Below are positions 26,222 to 41,172 of a stretch of 64,000 bases of DNA, piece after piece. Both the position numbers and the translations under genes were made by a program. Origin of the DNA: Myxocyprinus asiaticus (lineage: Eukaryota > Chordata > Actinopteri > Cypriniformes > Catostomidae); NCBI RefSeq assembly GCF_019703515.2, contig NC_059349.1, positions 19,998,744-20,062,743 of the forward strand, given 5' to 3'. Every line of letters starts with the position of its first letter. The stretch's first letter is position 1. The notes beneath the pieces were generated by a model. It worked only from the letters and a program-made list of their open reading frames with translations, was not told the origin of the DNA and made no database searches.

Positions 26222-29200
26222 AACCCAACGGCATGTATTTTTCACATTACAGTTATTATAATTTTGCAGGAAAATGTGTTTAATTATTCAGAAAATGATG
26301 TTACCACCCCAAAACAAAATCTTAAAATAAACTTAAAATAATAAAACCTAACCCTCATTTCTGAGATAAGAAATTGTAAGATTTTGAGAGATTTACCCAA
26401 ACACTCTTTTTTGAAGTCTTTAAAGAATTCTTCAGATCATTTGAAGGCAGAATTCCTTGGCTCTTAAGGATTGCACAGCAAATTCTACTCAGGTGTGGAG
26501 TCTACTACACCCTCCTGACAATCTGCCTGCATCCCTGACTCTGGTTGAATGGCTGGTGATCTACCAGCACTCTGAGGGTGTTTACATGACTAATCATTCT
26601 ATACAGGAGAGCCACTCACCACGACAACACTATTAGACTAACTCCTGCTAAAGAAAACACTTGAACCTGACAAAGCCAAGTCTGAAATCACCATGACGTC
26701 AACGTTCTCACTTGTCTGATCTTGCCCGCACAATAATTTAGACGGTGTGGGTGGCCAGTGGCTTTATTAAGCAAGATTATGAATGAGAGAAAAAACAAAG
26801 GCTCCAGTATCTCTCAGGATGAGGAATATTCTACTCTGCCTTTCACTTGAGGAGGTGTTGACTTGCCTATTACTCGCATGTTGATTGCGATGCATGTCGG
26901 ATGTGCGCAGATACGCCTGGCTTTTGGCTGCCGTGTCTGTAAGACGTGCCAAAAGAAACAATGAAGAAACAAGAGATCTTAACTGGGTCGTATTAAAAAA
27001 GCGTGTGGTTTATTTTTCATACAAAAATATTTTGTTAATATTTCCTGACAAGACTTGTACGATAAAATAACAAGAGCCGACATACACGTTGAGTCAGAGC
27101 TCAGCTATACCAAAAGACCTGCAGGCGTTTCACTACTGTGACAATCTGTCTCGTAACAAGTCTTCACTACCTTTGGAGGCATTAAAAAAAAAAAAAAAGA
27201 GCAGTTTTTGTATGATTTAGGTTAAGGAAAAAGCAAATAAGAGCATTATGGTTCTGAGCTTGACCTACATTTTGAAAAAGGCAGTAGGATTAGCCAACTT
27301 CTCTACATTTTAAAGAGATACTACAAAAATGAAAACCAGTCATTTAAAACCTGCCTGCCAATCATGGGCCTCTTATGCCACACCTGAATGTTTGCTCGGG
27401 CTGGAGTTACTGAGAAAATGAGTAAATAAACTGATGAGAGCACAATAGCAGAGTGAACATGTTCATCAGGTGAGATTTACCTAAGGAGCATTGATATTTC
27501 GCAATAAATGCAGAACAAACAGCAATCAATCTCATGACGCTGTTGAAAAGTCAGGGCTTAAATTCTGAAAACTGGGTTACTAGTATAGATTACTAAAATT
27601 TAGTCTGCTTTCAGTATAAATCCTGAGGATTAATAAGGATTATGACCTGAATAAAGATCATCACTGGACAAATGCCACTCGCAATTATTCGCGTGCATCT
27701 TGGACCATGTGAGATATTTATTAAATAATGACATTTCAATTATTCTTAAGCACAGGTATATGCACAGGTATATTAACATAATTATTTGCAACACTGCAGA
27801 AAAACAAGTATTCATGTCCAAGACTTTCTCAATACATTTTCCTGGTCTTACTGTGAGTTTTATCAGTGCACTTTATTCTAAAGAGATAAAAAAAGAAAAG
27901 AAAAAAAAAAAAGTTGACTCAAAACATTGAGTATGTTTATATAAACTCTAAAAGTTTCAATTTCAGTCAGGCTAAAACATTAATTCATCTTTAAAAAAAT
28001 ACATGGACTGATGAAAAACAAGGAATGGCAAACTTTTTAAAAAGTCATCAAAATGCTAGAAGTTTTATAGCTTTATACAAAAGGTCAAAAGGAAAATGTC
28101 TACGTCACTTCCTCAACTGACGTCCTTACTTCAAATATTCTATTATGTAATGGACTCTTATTCAAGAGTCCACTGGTGACAAACACTTTAACCACTTATG
28201 TATAACAAATCAGATGCACCCAGTGTTGGTAAATTATCCTCAGGAGCCAATGGTAAGTTGTATCAAGTCATTATTCAACAGGTCAAACCTTGACAAGCGA
28301 TTGTCCATTGTGACATGCTAATACAGCATCTTAACTAAGAGAAGCTTCATTACCCTCGTCTCTCTAGACAACCTCATCAGTGCGAACGTGCTGAGAATCT
28401 CATCTTAAGCTCACTGTGTTCCTAGCAGCAAGGAAAAATAAACACTTCTCTCTATGTCACTCTTAAGGCTCATCTCCTTCCAACCACTCTGCCGCCAGTG
28501 ATTGCTTTTCCCTTAATAGCCCATCCAGATTAAAGACAACGATCTATGGTGGGGCCTTGTGTAGACAACCTTATTGACATCTTTAGGGAAGATAAAGTTG
28601 AGTCCTTCCAACAAGGCCTGTGTGGGAAAAGATTATCCAACGCCATAAACAGTGGATCGGGGCTCTTGGTTTGAGCCGGTCTGTGAATCATGCTTTGGTG
28701 GTGTTGTTCAAGTTTAATCTGTCATAGTTTGACAAGTATATAAAAGAAATGACCACAAGAGCAAGTCTCTGATAACTTTGAGAGTGAACAAAGGGAAGGA
28801 AATCATGTGGGAGACCGTTTCTCTTGATATAACGATCTGTACTGCCTAACAACAATGTGCTAGAGTTCTACTGCCCTGCTCACAGGCTTTCTGATATATG
28901 ATTATTTTCATTGGTAAAGTGGAAATGTCTATCAAACCTAATTTAAGATAGCTTTTAGGGCAAGAAACCAAAATAAGGCAAAACAGCAACAAAAATAAAA
29001 ATATTTTTACATTTTCTGCAGAAAATGTGAGTCCCTGTAAAACTGGATGGTGGCTAGGGCATTGCTACGTGGTTGCTTACTTGACCAAGTCTAAAGAACC
29101 CACCACCAAAACTCTATCATATTCCTTCCTTCAATGCAAGTCTGCAGGAGTTTGTCCACCTGTTTTTTCGTCCGCCAGGCACAAATGGTGAGGAACAAGT

Positions 29201-32200
29201 TACACAACAAATTGTACTAGGCTACTTCAAAGTAAGGGTTTGTAAAAGTAAACAATAGTAATATTGATGCTTGCCTTAACAACCAGCATTAATATTCAAA
29301 ATGGCTGAATATTTAAGATCTTTACCGCTAGATTATTCCAGATTTATTGGTATCCACGTCATTTTGCATGACATTTTACCTCTTTACTGAGCTCCATTGT
29401 CAGTTATTTGTTTACATTAAACTATTTGGCCCTCAAGCACAGTCCAATGGAATATATTATGACTCATCTGAAATATGAATAGGGCCTTGAGTATTGACAT
29501 GCCAGCAGTTCACATGAAACACAATGAGATTAGATGGCTAAACTCTCATCTGTGACTGAATGACCAATCGTGAGCGTGCAATTTCCCCCTGGCCCTTCCC
29601 ATCATGGCCCGAACCTGCAATCATTTTTGACTCATAGATGTATGGCATCAGATGTAGTGACAGCTCAGTCATTTATTCAGTATGAACACCAATAAAAAGA
29701 ACCAAGAGCTCTCTGAATAACCCATAACTAGGATATTTACTTTCATATTTTGAAGATTACTGAAAGGCTTCCCGTTCTATCCTGTAGTCACAAATCAATT
29801 GCAGCATAATTCAGTAGAAATAAGATGTACTACAAAACACAGAGAAAACGCATATGCATACTGGAGAACTACTTGAGGTGGAATTTTTTTTATTGAATTA
29901 TTATTGACATTGCAGCATAAAGCAAAGATATAAATGAATTGTGCCAAGCAGTGCACTTGAAGTGGTTTGGGTGGGTTGGTGGGGGCATTTACTTATCTAA
30001 TGACAAAGCCAAATATAATCTACACATTGTCCTGAAGAGAAGAAAAATAAAGGTAATGTTGGAGATCAGAAATGTAGGCTATTGTAAGCAGCATCAACCT
30101 GAAATTTACTCAAATCGAAGTATGATTTATCTGAGGCCCTGGGCTCCACTTTAACCTCCATTTACATGTTAAGCTACAAGTATACCAAGAGTCAATGAGT
30201 CAACTACACATCTTGACATACATCAGGAAATTCTTGCCTTTACACCATATAAAGTTTGCATGGAATTTTGGGCAATTCTAAACCTGGAGTTGAACACAAA
30301 AAGCGTTCACCACCTTGTACCTAAATTACGAGTAGACAGCACTATGTACACAACAAAGACACAATGCCCCTGAATGCCTCCCCAACAGCCTGTTAAGTTT
30401 ACCCTCAGCTATGAGCGCCATCATTAGCACTTGATCCACACACAAACAAACCGAAGACATGTCAACAGAGACCTGTGTCACCTGAATCAATACTGCCTGA
30501 GATTGGATAAGCACACACTGACAATAAACACTACAGTTGAACATAATACCTTTTAAAATTTTAGGTTGTTTTCATGGAAGAAAACAATGACGCAGATAAT
30601 ATTATGGCACAATTAGGGGTGTCTTCTTGTACAGATACTGAAGATGCTGGAATGTCCTAAGCCCAAGATAAGACTGAACATTAAGTGCTTTTGTTATCTG
30701 TAATGGGTGAATCTCACAAAACCTGTCAAGAAAGTTTGAAGATCATAATTCACTGCAAAATCAACAGAAATAAATTATACTGGGCTTAAAGAAAATCAAG
30801 CTTATTTATAGGATTATTATTATTATTATTATTATTATTGCATTTTCTAATTTCTAATTGTGAAATGTGACAATGCAAACAATTATAGTGGTCCTACAAA
30901 TAGGCTTAAGTTTACTAGTGGTAAACACAATAGTTATCACAAACTAACACTGGGCAATACTTTTACAGCATTTATACATCTTGGTTAATTTCTACATATA
31001 ATTTTTTTTTTTTATTAAAAGTTGTATACATTTAGATTAATTAATGCATTATGAACTAACTTGAGCAAACATTTAACAATAGTGTTACCATTTTTTACCC
31101 ATTCATTTCAATGTGACCTGGACTTGTTTTCATCATCATGGTCAATGTATTAAAATATTCCTTGAGTGAAGCAAGTCATTGTAGAAGATCAGACAAGCAG
31201 TCCTTGAAGCAGGACTCTCACCACTTGAAAGAGATATTTTACTTGTGAGGAGTCATCAATACCAAGCCCTCAATCACTGTTGAAGGCACAGTGTGAAAGC
31301 GAGAGCCGCAAACTCAAACAGCTATCTGAAAACTAAGACCCAATCAATCTTCAGACAAGTGACTCTAAAGAGAGCAATAGAGACTGGCATAAAGCCTGAT
31401 GTCAACACTTCAACTAAAAATACATGTGGATTTTTTTGGCAGGATATATGGCTTCTTTAAGACTCTAGTCTTGCCCTGAAACATGATTTTTGTAAAGGCT
31501 CAGGTGGGGAAAGAATTATATTCACAATGCTGCTTTTCTTGTCATGGTTTGATAAAGAATGCTCCTGATTATGTGAACTTCCTCTGCTTGAGTGTAAGGG
31601 TGGCAAGAACCATTGTGTCCTTAGTCCTTCACCACATTAAGACAAAGATGGGATTAACTTCAGGAAGCCTGTTAGCATACATTGCACCAGTTTTCAGAAG
31701 GGGGAACATTCTGAAGGATGAAAATGGGTGGGTCGCCCAACATACAAAAGGTTAACTTGGGAGTCATTATCTCCTCTAATTATGCAGCAAATAAGGTCAA
31801 TGTGATTTCACAGGTACAACTCATCCATTTAGACAGCTGGATATGAAGAACAGGCAATGGTGAAACACCTTATCAGTTTTGAGGTTGGCTCAAAGACTCC
31901 CAACAAACAAATCTCACAACTGAACAACCTGCTGTGCGAGTCCTACAGGTGTGGTTAAACCACAGTTTCATCTCTTCGTGGGGTCTGCTGGCTTTCTCTG
32001 TTTGTGTCTCTGTTTCCATCTCTCGACTCAAAAACAGACCACTGTGGCAGATGGAGCCATATATCCCCACCGGTCTCATGAGGCTCTGGAATTAAAATGC
32101 AAAAGAGCAAGTAGTGATGAGGAGAAAGAGGAGGTGATGCCACGGGGCAGTAGACGTTGGGGAAAGCTGCCACTAAAACACAAGGCTAATTCAAACACTA

Positions 32201-33804
32201 ACAGGCTTCCCATCCAAAAAAAACCAACAAACTGCAGACTGACAATGTGGCAAGTGGCTGCTGCTGTTTGAACACTGCCAGTAACAGGGGAAAGAATGTA
32301 AATAAGCCTCAGCTTCCAAGATACTTGCAGATCTGTCTTGATATGGCTTATTAACTGCCCTTCTGAAGGGACTCATATCTGGGCGGCTCCATTTGAATTT
32401 AGGGATGAATCAAACAAAATTTTGTGTTGTTTCACACTGGTGACCATGCTGAAAAGACCAACTTATTGACAGGTAAAGGAATATGTTTTCTTTTCACTTG
32501 TGGATGAAGTCATTAGTTTCTTTCACTCTGATTAGGCGATGGTTTTAACTAACAGGGCAGTGCACAACAAAGCTGAGAGGAAGTAGAGAGGGAATAGGCT
32601 GATAGTTGCTTTTCACTGAAACGCTCCAGAGCATAAAGGGTTTCTCTGACAGCTTGTGACTCACTTTGACCGCGACAGGCAAATTAACTTGGGTTTCACT
32701 TGAAAGGAGCGAGATCAAAAGAGGCACCATGGCCTCCATCTCCAAAGCAGAGTCAATGTGCTTTTCTGCAAAATGGGTTTATACTAGCACACTGTCTCCC
32801 TCTCTAACAATGGAATATAACAGTTGAAGGGTCCCTTTGAGACAAAAGATCTCACTCAAATTATAATAAAAGCTTTAAAAATGATACCTAAAGAACAACC
32901 TGCATATTGAATTTGCGCTGTACTTTGACACAGCAGGATGATTGAGGAACAACACCTTGTAGGGGAGAGGATCAATCAATTTACCACTGAAAAGTGCACT
33001 CTGTTACAACAATACGAGGAACCGCAGAACCACAAACATCGTCATTAATAACTTTGAGGTGCCCACTATCTGCATCTAAGGCTCTAATAGGCCACTAACT
33101 TTGGCTGCCCTAAAGACAAGATTGATTCAGCTTTATGTTTCACCTTGAAGACCATGGGCTGTCGGTAAAAGGATGATGGTCAGAGTAGTTGACAGCACAC
33201 ACCTGACAACATCCTTCCTATTCTCAGTCTGAGGTGCCATGAATCTTGAAAGTAAAGACTATATTGCACCTCTGCCATTACCGGGCAAAAATAGAAATCC
33301 TTCCATCTGCTTGGCTGAGACATGCCGACACTGTAATGTGTCGCATGAAATGGATTGTACAGAACCTGACATAAAATCCATCTTGTTTAGGTCATCCATC
33401 TACTCCTTCGCTATCCATCTCCTTCCTCTTCCACAATGTCTAGACCACCTTTTCCCACTCACTGCTCTTCGATTTTCAGCTCTTCTACACTCACTGCCAA
33501 ATATCTACCCACTCTTCCACCCCCCATCATGGCTGCAGGGTGGATGTACCTGCAGTAAAAACAGTTCTCAGACTATCAATTACCTCTTCAACAGACACGC
33601 AATGTTGGCCCGTCTCAAACAGGTTCTGCAGCTCTGCCAACAGAACAAGTACAGACTTATGCTGGTGCAAACACTCGAGCAACACTCACATTTACTTGTG
33701 AACACCAGGCTGTATGTATCACTGCACTATATACAGTACATTTGTGATATAGGAAAAGCAAGATGTATTTACATTGCTCTCATAATTCTGTTATCAAATA
33801 TAAA
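26222..33804. other. Long stretch without recognised genes
   Basis: This is about 7.6 kb of non-coding sequence upstream of the ptprf start-codon exon. It holds an (ATT)n run near 30809-30840 and scattered A runs. Short frames (for example 29939-30154, 31483-31755 and 31951-32271) have no recognisable domain or splice logic. The segment 28440-28700 is comparatively free of repeat features and could be unique or conserved. Confidence 0.4.
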
Positions 33805-34531
33805 AGACCCTGTTTACACCTGGTATGAAGATGCTTCTCGGGTGATCCGATCACATGTGGTCAGGCGAGACACATTGCTGTTTACACCTGGTCGCTTAAA
33901 TTCATCTGCTGTGACAACTTGTGTTCGTATTTCGAGAGGAGTGATTTTGTTTCATGACAACATACATCAATCACTGTGTGTTATTGCCTGATATTAAAGC
34001 ACATCAAAGTCAGAAAAGACTAAAAAAAAAAAAAAAAGCCACATTGTTTCTCCCAGATGCAGCTCAATTTTGATCTGATCACAAACTCAACATTTTCAGC
34101 AGAATTATCAGTTATTTTAGTGGATTACCTGCATTAAAGGAGCTTCACATGTGTGTGCTTCTCATCTGTGTCACTGCATGTTGTTATCAGACACACTGAA
34201 GGTCATCCATGAAGTTCTCATGCTTGTGTATGTATCCGCTTTTTAAAATTGTCCGATCAGACGGTTATTTCCTTTTAAAGCTGCTGGTAACCAACCAATT
34301 TTAAACTGTAGTTTTAGCACAACGGTTGATTGACAAGTGAGGTGTGGTGTCTCGCTGCTGTCCGGAACGCATTCAGGATGTGGTCACATGCGTTTTTGAC
34401 TACCTTCTCGTGTTTTTTTTTTTGTGATCTGAACACAAAATGTTTTAGACCCCTTTTAGACCTGTATTTAGTGCTGACCACATGATATGATCACCCAACA
34501 CGCATATTAATACCAAGAGTAAATGGGGTCT
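33805..34531. mobile_element. Non-autonomous inverted-repeat element
   Basis: The left end is AGACCCTGTTTACACCTGGTAT and the right end, inverted, is AGACCCCATTTACTCTTGGTAT. Sub-terminal parts also pair: GATCACATGTGGTCAGGCG on the left against ATCATATCATGTGGTCAGC on the inverted right. No transposase is seen. A target duplication could not be fixed. Confidence 0.78.
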
Positions 34532-34734
34532 ATGTGAAATTAACAAGCAGAATTGAAACAAACTAGACACATCTTTGTTAGGATTTCTGTCAAAAGTAAT
34601 TTTTTTTTACCAAAATGTTAAAAAAGAAAGAATTACAACTGCACAGTCAAATATGATGCAAATACAATACCCAATGCTAATCAATTGATAGAATGTAAAT
34701 TAAAAGAAATACAAAAGCTACTGCTCTGTTGTTC

Positions 34735-34975
34735 ACCAGCTTATGTTGTGTTTTGGATACTGGTTGGCTTGTGCCCCCACCAGACTTTTTAACTAGCTTA
34801 CTAGCAAGAGTTTCATGGTCAACCAGCTTTACCAGAGAGACCATGCTGGTTAACCATCATTTTTTGCTGCTGAATACTATGGCTACTAGTCCACCAGCTA
34901 GCTTAGCACCAGACCAGCACTAACCAGCCTAAACAGGCCTGAACCACCATGGAAATTCATGATGGTCAAAGCTGG
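34735..34975. repeat. Degenerate CCAGC/GCTGG-rich repeat
   Basis: The stretch is built from variants of ACCAGC and GCTGGT (CAACCAGCTTTACCAG, CCATGCTGGTTAACCATC, CACCAGCTAGCTTAGCACC, AGACCAGCACTAACCAGCC, and GGTCAAAGCTGGTC), giving a loose palindromic array. Similar arrays are frequent in fish genomes. Confidence 0.7.
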
Positions 34976-37844
34976 TCTTTCTGCAAGATTTTGCCAAGAT
35001 TTTTATCAAATGTTTCAAAGGCAAAGGACACTGAAGTAAAGATCATGGCAAAGTAACCTCAGAGATTTAGCATCCTTGTTCTCACTTTTAACATTATGGT
35101 TGCGTTCCTAACAACCCCCCAATCTACAAACGGACAGCCTGCCAGGGGGACAAGCTAAGTCACAGTATTTACTAGGGCAGGGGCATCTCCATCAGCAGGA
35201 AGATTTACAGGGCAACAAACTAAGGATTATCAATTCCATTAGCAAACCGAGTCCATCCACTGTTTTTTGAGTGAGGAGCAAGGGGGGTGGGTGAGGGATG
35301 TTTTAGTCCAGATAAGATTCATGGGGGGCACTGGGCTGAAAACACAATACTGTTCATCATGGACTGCATTATGGGGAATTCTGTTAATAATCCTCTCTAG
35401 TACATTCATTCAATGTGTGCCATCTGTCGGGGACGGCACCTTTGCAAAAGCTGAATTATGAAATAATTTTTCTTTTCCTGGAGCTATTATGTGGTTGTTA
35501 AGGTAAATGTTGTCAAGTTTTTGTTTGCGGATGTGTTTGGTAAACAGTGTCCACAGGATATAATTCATGCAAGAGATACTGTGCAGCACATTAGGCCAGA
35601 AACAAAGACATCATGCTAACACAATGAATTCATTTTCATTCACTTATCCCAAACAAGTCACTACGTTCCCAGGATGTTGCTGTGCAAAGCATTTTGGAGA
35701 AGGAGGAGGGGGACAAAAGCAGGCAAGAGAGCCACACTCATAATAAAAAATGAATGCTGTTGATACCCAATGACATTGCCATTGCACACAAGGGTTGGGG
35801 GTGAATTTGAAAGTCTAGTCAACAAATGGAATGCTTTCTCCTTCACAGAGAGTCATACACCCTTAAACTAATATCAAGCAAATGAACAAACAGCTCTGAA
35901 AGGTATTATCCTTACACAATTATTAGTTGTGGCTCTTGAAGTGTGTACTTTGGCCAGAATTGTCTATACCTGCTATAATGCTGTTTGGCTTGAAAAAGGC
36001 TTCGAATTTTTTTTAGCAACCCCCTTGAAGTATCTGTTTTATTTAAAGACAACACCCATTGTATCAACTTCTGACAGCCACAATTTTACATAACAAAGAT
36101 CAAACAGAAACTACCAAAGGTATACTTTTACCAAGTATTAGATTCTAAAGGATTTCTAATAATACGATCATTGTGAATAGGTACAGGACATGAAAAAAAC
36201 CTATGCATATTTACATACAAACTGGTTCTAACGTAATGTCTTAAGTTTGCCTCTGGCATCAGTCCCGACGTGGCTAAACATGTATTCGCAAAGTATTCAA
36301 ATTCGAATTTTGGCACATAGAGTTCAGAGATTTACTGAGATTTGAGTTTGTACTTTTAAAAATGGAAGAGACTTTGATGTTTGGACAAATATTAACAGGC
36401 CTAAAATAGGGATATTTGAGTGGCGAGCACTAAAAGTTAGTAAAACACATATTTGTGAATGCTAATTACCGCAGGGCTCTCACAGAGAAATTTTCTGAAC
36501 AATAGAGGTAATCATACCCCATTCAATGAAGTGTCTTTGACACAAAGAGATTAGGTTTACTCAAAGACAATCTTTAAACAAAACATTCTTCAAGTGATTG
36601 ATACCAACTAATATAGGCTTGCTTTTCATTTAATAGTGTATGGCTAATCATTAAACGAAGAGATTTTACTTCACACATAAAATTTTACTGTAGTTGTGAT
36701 GTTATTTTTACATCCAAAAGCAGCACTCAAATCAGTCACTGGGACAAAACTGCAAAGTCTCCCACATGCTGCCACGGACACTGACCAATAATGTACGAGG
36801 ACCCCAGGACTGTCACAATGTCTAATTTCTATGAGCTTCACTGAATTTGTTGATGCTGTCAGACTATCCAGACTATTGAGTTTTCCCTCAAAGGACAAAC
36901 CATGTGTCAAGGGAAAATGTGAAATACAGACAAAAAAAGAATGCCTTAACCTAATATTAAGGACATGGTAAATGGAAAGGAATTCCTTTAAAGTTGAGCA
37001 AGATATTACTCAGTCGGTTTAAATAAACATGATTTAAATCAGCCTGCTAGATGAGTGGGAAATCTATTTCACTGACACTCAAAGACATTGATGTTATTGT
37101 CTAAGAAAAGATAGAGAATTTAAATTTTGAGAATTATATCTACACTATACAATAACAGGGTCCCCACACCTTTTGAACAATAAAATAATTTTCTGTGACT
37201 TTTCCAGTTGGTTGTGATAACTGGAAAGAATAAAAACAATACCTTATTCACAGTGGCACCATCATTAATTTTTGATGAGAATGACAAGGCTGTGAGGGAT
37301 AGATTTACAGTCTCTTCAATGGGTTGTACTGTTATTTAAAGTGTTTTGGACCATTCCGGTGACAAAATATTGAAAAAACACCTTCCCAAGTAATTTCAGT
37401 AGACAAAAAAAATTACAGAAAACACAAGTTGTGGGAAAATTAGATGTGATCAAGGACTTTTATAAGCTTTATACAGTACATATCATTGAAGAGACTGTAA
37501 GTTTCCCTCACCTCGTTTTCATTCCCGTCAATTTCAGTGCGTTCACTATCAAAATCCGTTTTTATATTTTTGCGAGAGTTCGGTGGGAACCTCCGCAGAT
37601 GGCACATGCATCACAGCACTTGAGAAGCAATTACCGGTAATCTTCACACGCTTTTCAGGAACTGCAGTCCACGGTGCGGTTCAGTGAGATGCTTTGAGTT
37701 CAATTGAATGAGACACAATATATGTTATTTTGGCATCACAACATTTATGTCAAAAACCCAATCGATCAGACGATTATTTAATAATTGTGATAGGCCTACT
37801 TGGAATTATTACATTTAAATTATTATATTAATCAGTGTACAAAT
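34976..37844. other. Non-coding stretch, nothing recognised
   Basis: I see no element ends, long frames with domains or RNA structures. Short frames here (35267-35461, 36671-36910) are unsupported. Confidence 0.4.
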
Positions 37845-37852
37845 GTCTCCAA

Positions 37853-38725
37853 TAGGACTGGGTAAGAATATTGATTTTCCGATGCATCGCAATCTCGTTT
37901 AAACAATCATGACATCGATTCTTAAATCCCAAGATCGATCTTTTACTCTGTGCGCAACTCTCTACAATGAGTAAATTACACGCATATGTGACCAAGTTTC
38001 GTTCTATGGGACTACAAATATATGTGAATAGCCACTGGCTGGTAAACATTCAGATTTCACTCACCAGTGTTTGAGTAGTAAATTGGCAAAAAAAGTTCAC
38101 TACCGAGATCCTTTCACTGCGTGTCAAGAGTAAAAGTTTGGTTTGACTTGTTTTGTCTGTCAAAAGACGTGATCCACTCAATTCCACCACTTTAAATTTT
38201 CTTTCTGTTCTTTACAGTCAGTTTTTAATTAAAAACAATAAAATAGAAACATTTAATTCTAATCCCACATAGCAAAGAAGCACTAAAAAGAAAAAAGTGC
38301 ACATTAATATGCACTCACTGGCTTATTCGAGTAGTCTTAAAGAGACAGCATTGATTTTTCCCGTGTTCTACATATCAATATAAATACTTGTAAACAGCAC
38401 AAATTACGCATGTAAACAATAAACCTGTAACAATATATATATATATGCAATATAATATATGCAAGTTCAATAAATTTTTTGATGGAATACACTGAATTCT
38501 TTAATTAAAATATAATTTGTAAAATTAAAATTTTCAAATTGTACCTTGAAGGTTAGAAGGTCCCTTTAGAATTAACAGCATTAGCGGAGGTGAATTTCTT
38601 TCATATGTATGCAAAATGGACACTGTAACAGAAATATGCCCATATGAATCGATATAGAATCTAAACGAATCAAGAGCTTGTGAGTTGGAATCGAATCAGG
38701 AAATCTGTATCAATACCCAGTCTTA
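37853..38725 (+). mobile_element. hAT element with perfect 8-bp duplication GTCTCCAA
   Basis: The ends are TAGGACTGGGTA and TACCCAGTCTTA, with GTCTCCAA at 37845-37852 and 38726-38733. Sub-terminal blocks GATGCATCG and GAATCG match the element at 21708-22515 in the opposite orientation. It has an AT-rich interior and no transposase frame. Confidence 0.93.
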
Positions 38726-38733
38726 GTCTCCAA

Positions 38734-41172
38734 TAAGACAGTAAAAACTTAAATTTGAATGCGATTTAAAGGGGGATTCAGCTGTCTAGGGAAAGACTAC
38801 TTTGCTTCTCTTAAGAAAAGTTATTAGCTAGTAACATTTGCTGACCAAATAGAGGACATAAATCATTCTCTATATAAATTTTCATGACCTTTAAGATTTT
38901 ATTACCTGGAAATCACAAGTTTAAAAATATCCTTGATATTTTGAGGTATTCTATGACCGTTGGAACCCTTTAACTATAATCAGATTAATTATACATATTA
39001 AACTACACTTTACTCATCAATACCAATGACAAAGTAGCAACATTTCAAAATATTTTGACATACCCCTGTGGGACAACCAAATTAATTAATTCTGCTAAAT
39101 AAATAAATAATAATTAAATAAATCACAATTATGTTGCAGTCGATTCAGTTTTTGAGTTCTTCTGAAAGTCTTAAATTCAACTGCATCTTCAAAGGCAGTA
39201 AAAACATGCTAGAATAAGATTATTAACCATGCTGTTTGGAAAGGTCTTCACTCTTTGGTGTGACCCACACTCTACTGAGAACAGCAGCTGGCGACATGAC
39301 TGTGACAAAGTTGTAAAAGAAGAATTTGAGGTCACTGGTGTGTATGTGGTAGGTCAAGAGTGACAGACGAGGGGGTCGGCCACTACTGATAACACCACAA
39401 ACTCCTGTGGCTCCTGTTGTCTATTTTTTTCAATGTACTGACTCCATGGAGAGGTGGGCAAGTAGATGCAAAGATCAGAGTCGTTTTGCTTTTAGAGACT
39501 TTTGCTTTAAAAAGCTTTTATCGGGCTCTGTTCTCCACCCCCACATCGTTTTGGAGTTATAAGTCTATGCTGGTGAATGATTAACAAGAGCAGGAGAGTA
39601 ATGGTTCAGATTTTGCACAACTTTGAGAGAGCAGCTCTCAGTTCTCTCAGGAACACCCCCAGGAGGTCACAGCTTTTCATGATTAACAAAGCAAGACAGA
39701 TGTGCTATCTTTACAACCTGTTCCCTTCCCAATTTTCCACCTTTAGAAAATGATGGAAGAAAGAAGCCAATGGAAGAATGTTTCTTTTTGGTTATAGCAG
39801 CATCCAAAGTTGAGCAACAAACCTATTGTGCAACCCTCACTTTGCTCTTTATATTGAGCTACTGCACATGGGTGAAAGAGCCAAAGTCATTCATTTTGCA
39901 GTGATATGTTTAAAATGGCCCAGCTTTCATGAAATATATTGCAGCAAACTGACAGAGCAACTAGACAGAAGACAATTTTTACCCCTCCCCAATAAAATCT
40001 GGAGTTATGAGGAAGACAGCCATTTCAACATGAGCCTAGGCATAACTTTACTACTGATAACAAAGCCTGTAATTTTCTTCTGTCAGCTTTAATCAACAGT
40101 GTAGTCTCTCCTGAGCTGGCACTTAAAAAAAAAAAATAGCTTGGCCAAAAAACATCCTGAAAACTAAGACAGGATAAGTGAGGGAGATAAAGACAACTGG
40201 AAAAACGAGATGCTTGGCCTGAGATTTCATGCTGCCTCACAGCAGGGTCTCTCACTGCATATCAGTGCTAGGGGACACTTGATGGCTTTCTATTCAAAGT
40301 TCCCTAAAAAAAAAACTTAAAGGAGGGCTCTCACCAGACAGGGGCAATTTGCCAGAGTTAACCAATAGAGGCAAGTTAAGATGAGGTTAAAGTATTGTTT
40401 TGGTTTAAGAAGTGACAGTAAAAAGGACAAAAGACCCAGCAAATGTGCCGTGGAAGGAGGTGAAGAAATCTTTCACAATGGTGGAGTAAAATACCACAAA
40501 CTTTCCAATGGGTCAAAAATAAGGAAGAATACTTTAATAAGCCTACTCATTCAAGCACATTTCAATCAAATTACCAATGTTACTAATGTTAAAAGACATA
40601 TCTTTTTTTATTTACTGTTTCATTGTTTTTTGTTGAACACATAATCTCCTATAACAAATATAACACATTTTACTATGGCATGTGTTCATTTAACTTACCC
40701 ATAAGAATAAAATTCCACAAAAATCCGAAAGGTGAAATATTAATCCTTTTCTTATAACCCAAACGTGTTTTTCTTCCCTTGACTGTTATTCCCAAGAGCG
40801 AACACCACAATATTCAAATGCTTAAGCACGTAACATCCAGGTGGGGAGATCCCTGTTAACGGCTTCAAGTGGAACAGAGAACAAAAAGCACACTTTTTTC
40901 CTGAAATTAAACTCAGTAAAATGTATAATTAAAGTGGAAGGAGTCTTTTCTTTCTCCAAGGTTCTTAAATGTTAACTTGTCCCCACCGGTGTGGTAAACT
41001 CTTGCTGATTGTAGAGAGAGAGTTGATTGTAGTCCTTTCTGTGGGAAGCCTCCTCATACTCTGAACAGTGACTGGGCATCAGTCTGGGTGGAGCCAGTGT
41101 GATGTCAGAACAGAGGAGTTGAATGCTTTTCTCACAAATGGACGGGTGTTTTTTTTTTTTTTTTTTACTTAC
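38734..41172. other. Non-coding stretch, nothing recognised
   Basis: About 2.4 kb without recognisable element ends. Frames at 39826-40092 and 40381-40644 are short and featureless. Confidence 0.4.

Noticed and set aside
33239..33991. 250-residue open frame, the longest in the window
   Set aside because: It has no recognisable domain or codon pattern, and its last third runs into the inverted-repeat element at 33805. Length alone is not enough in 64 kb of eukaryotic DNA.
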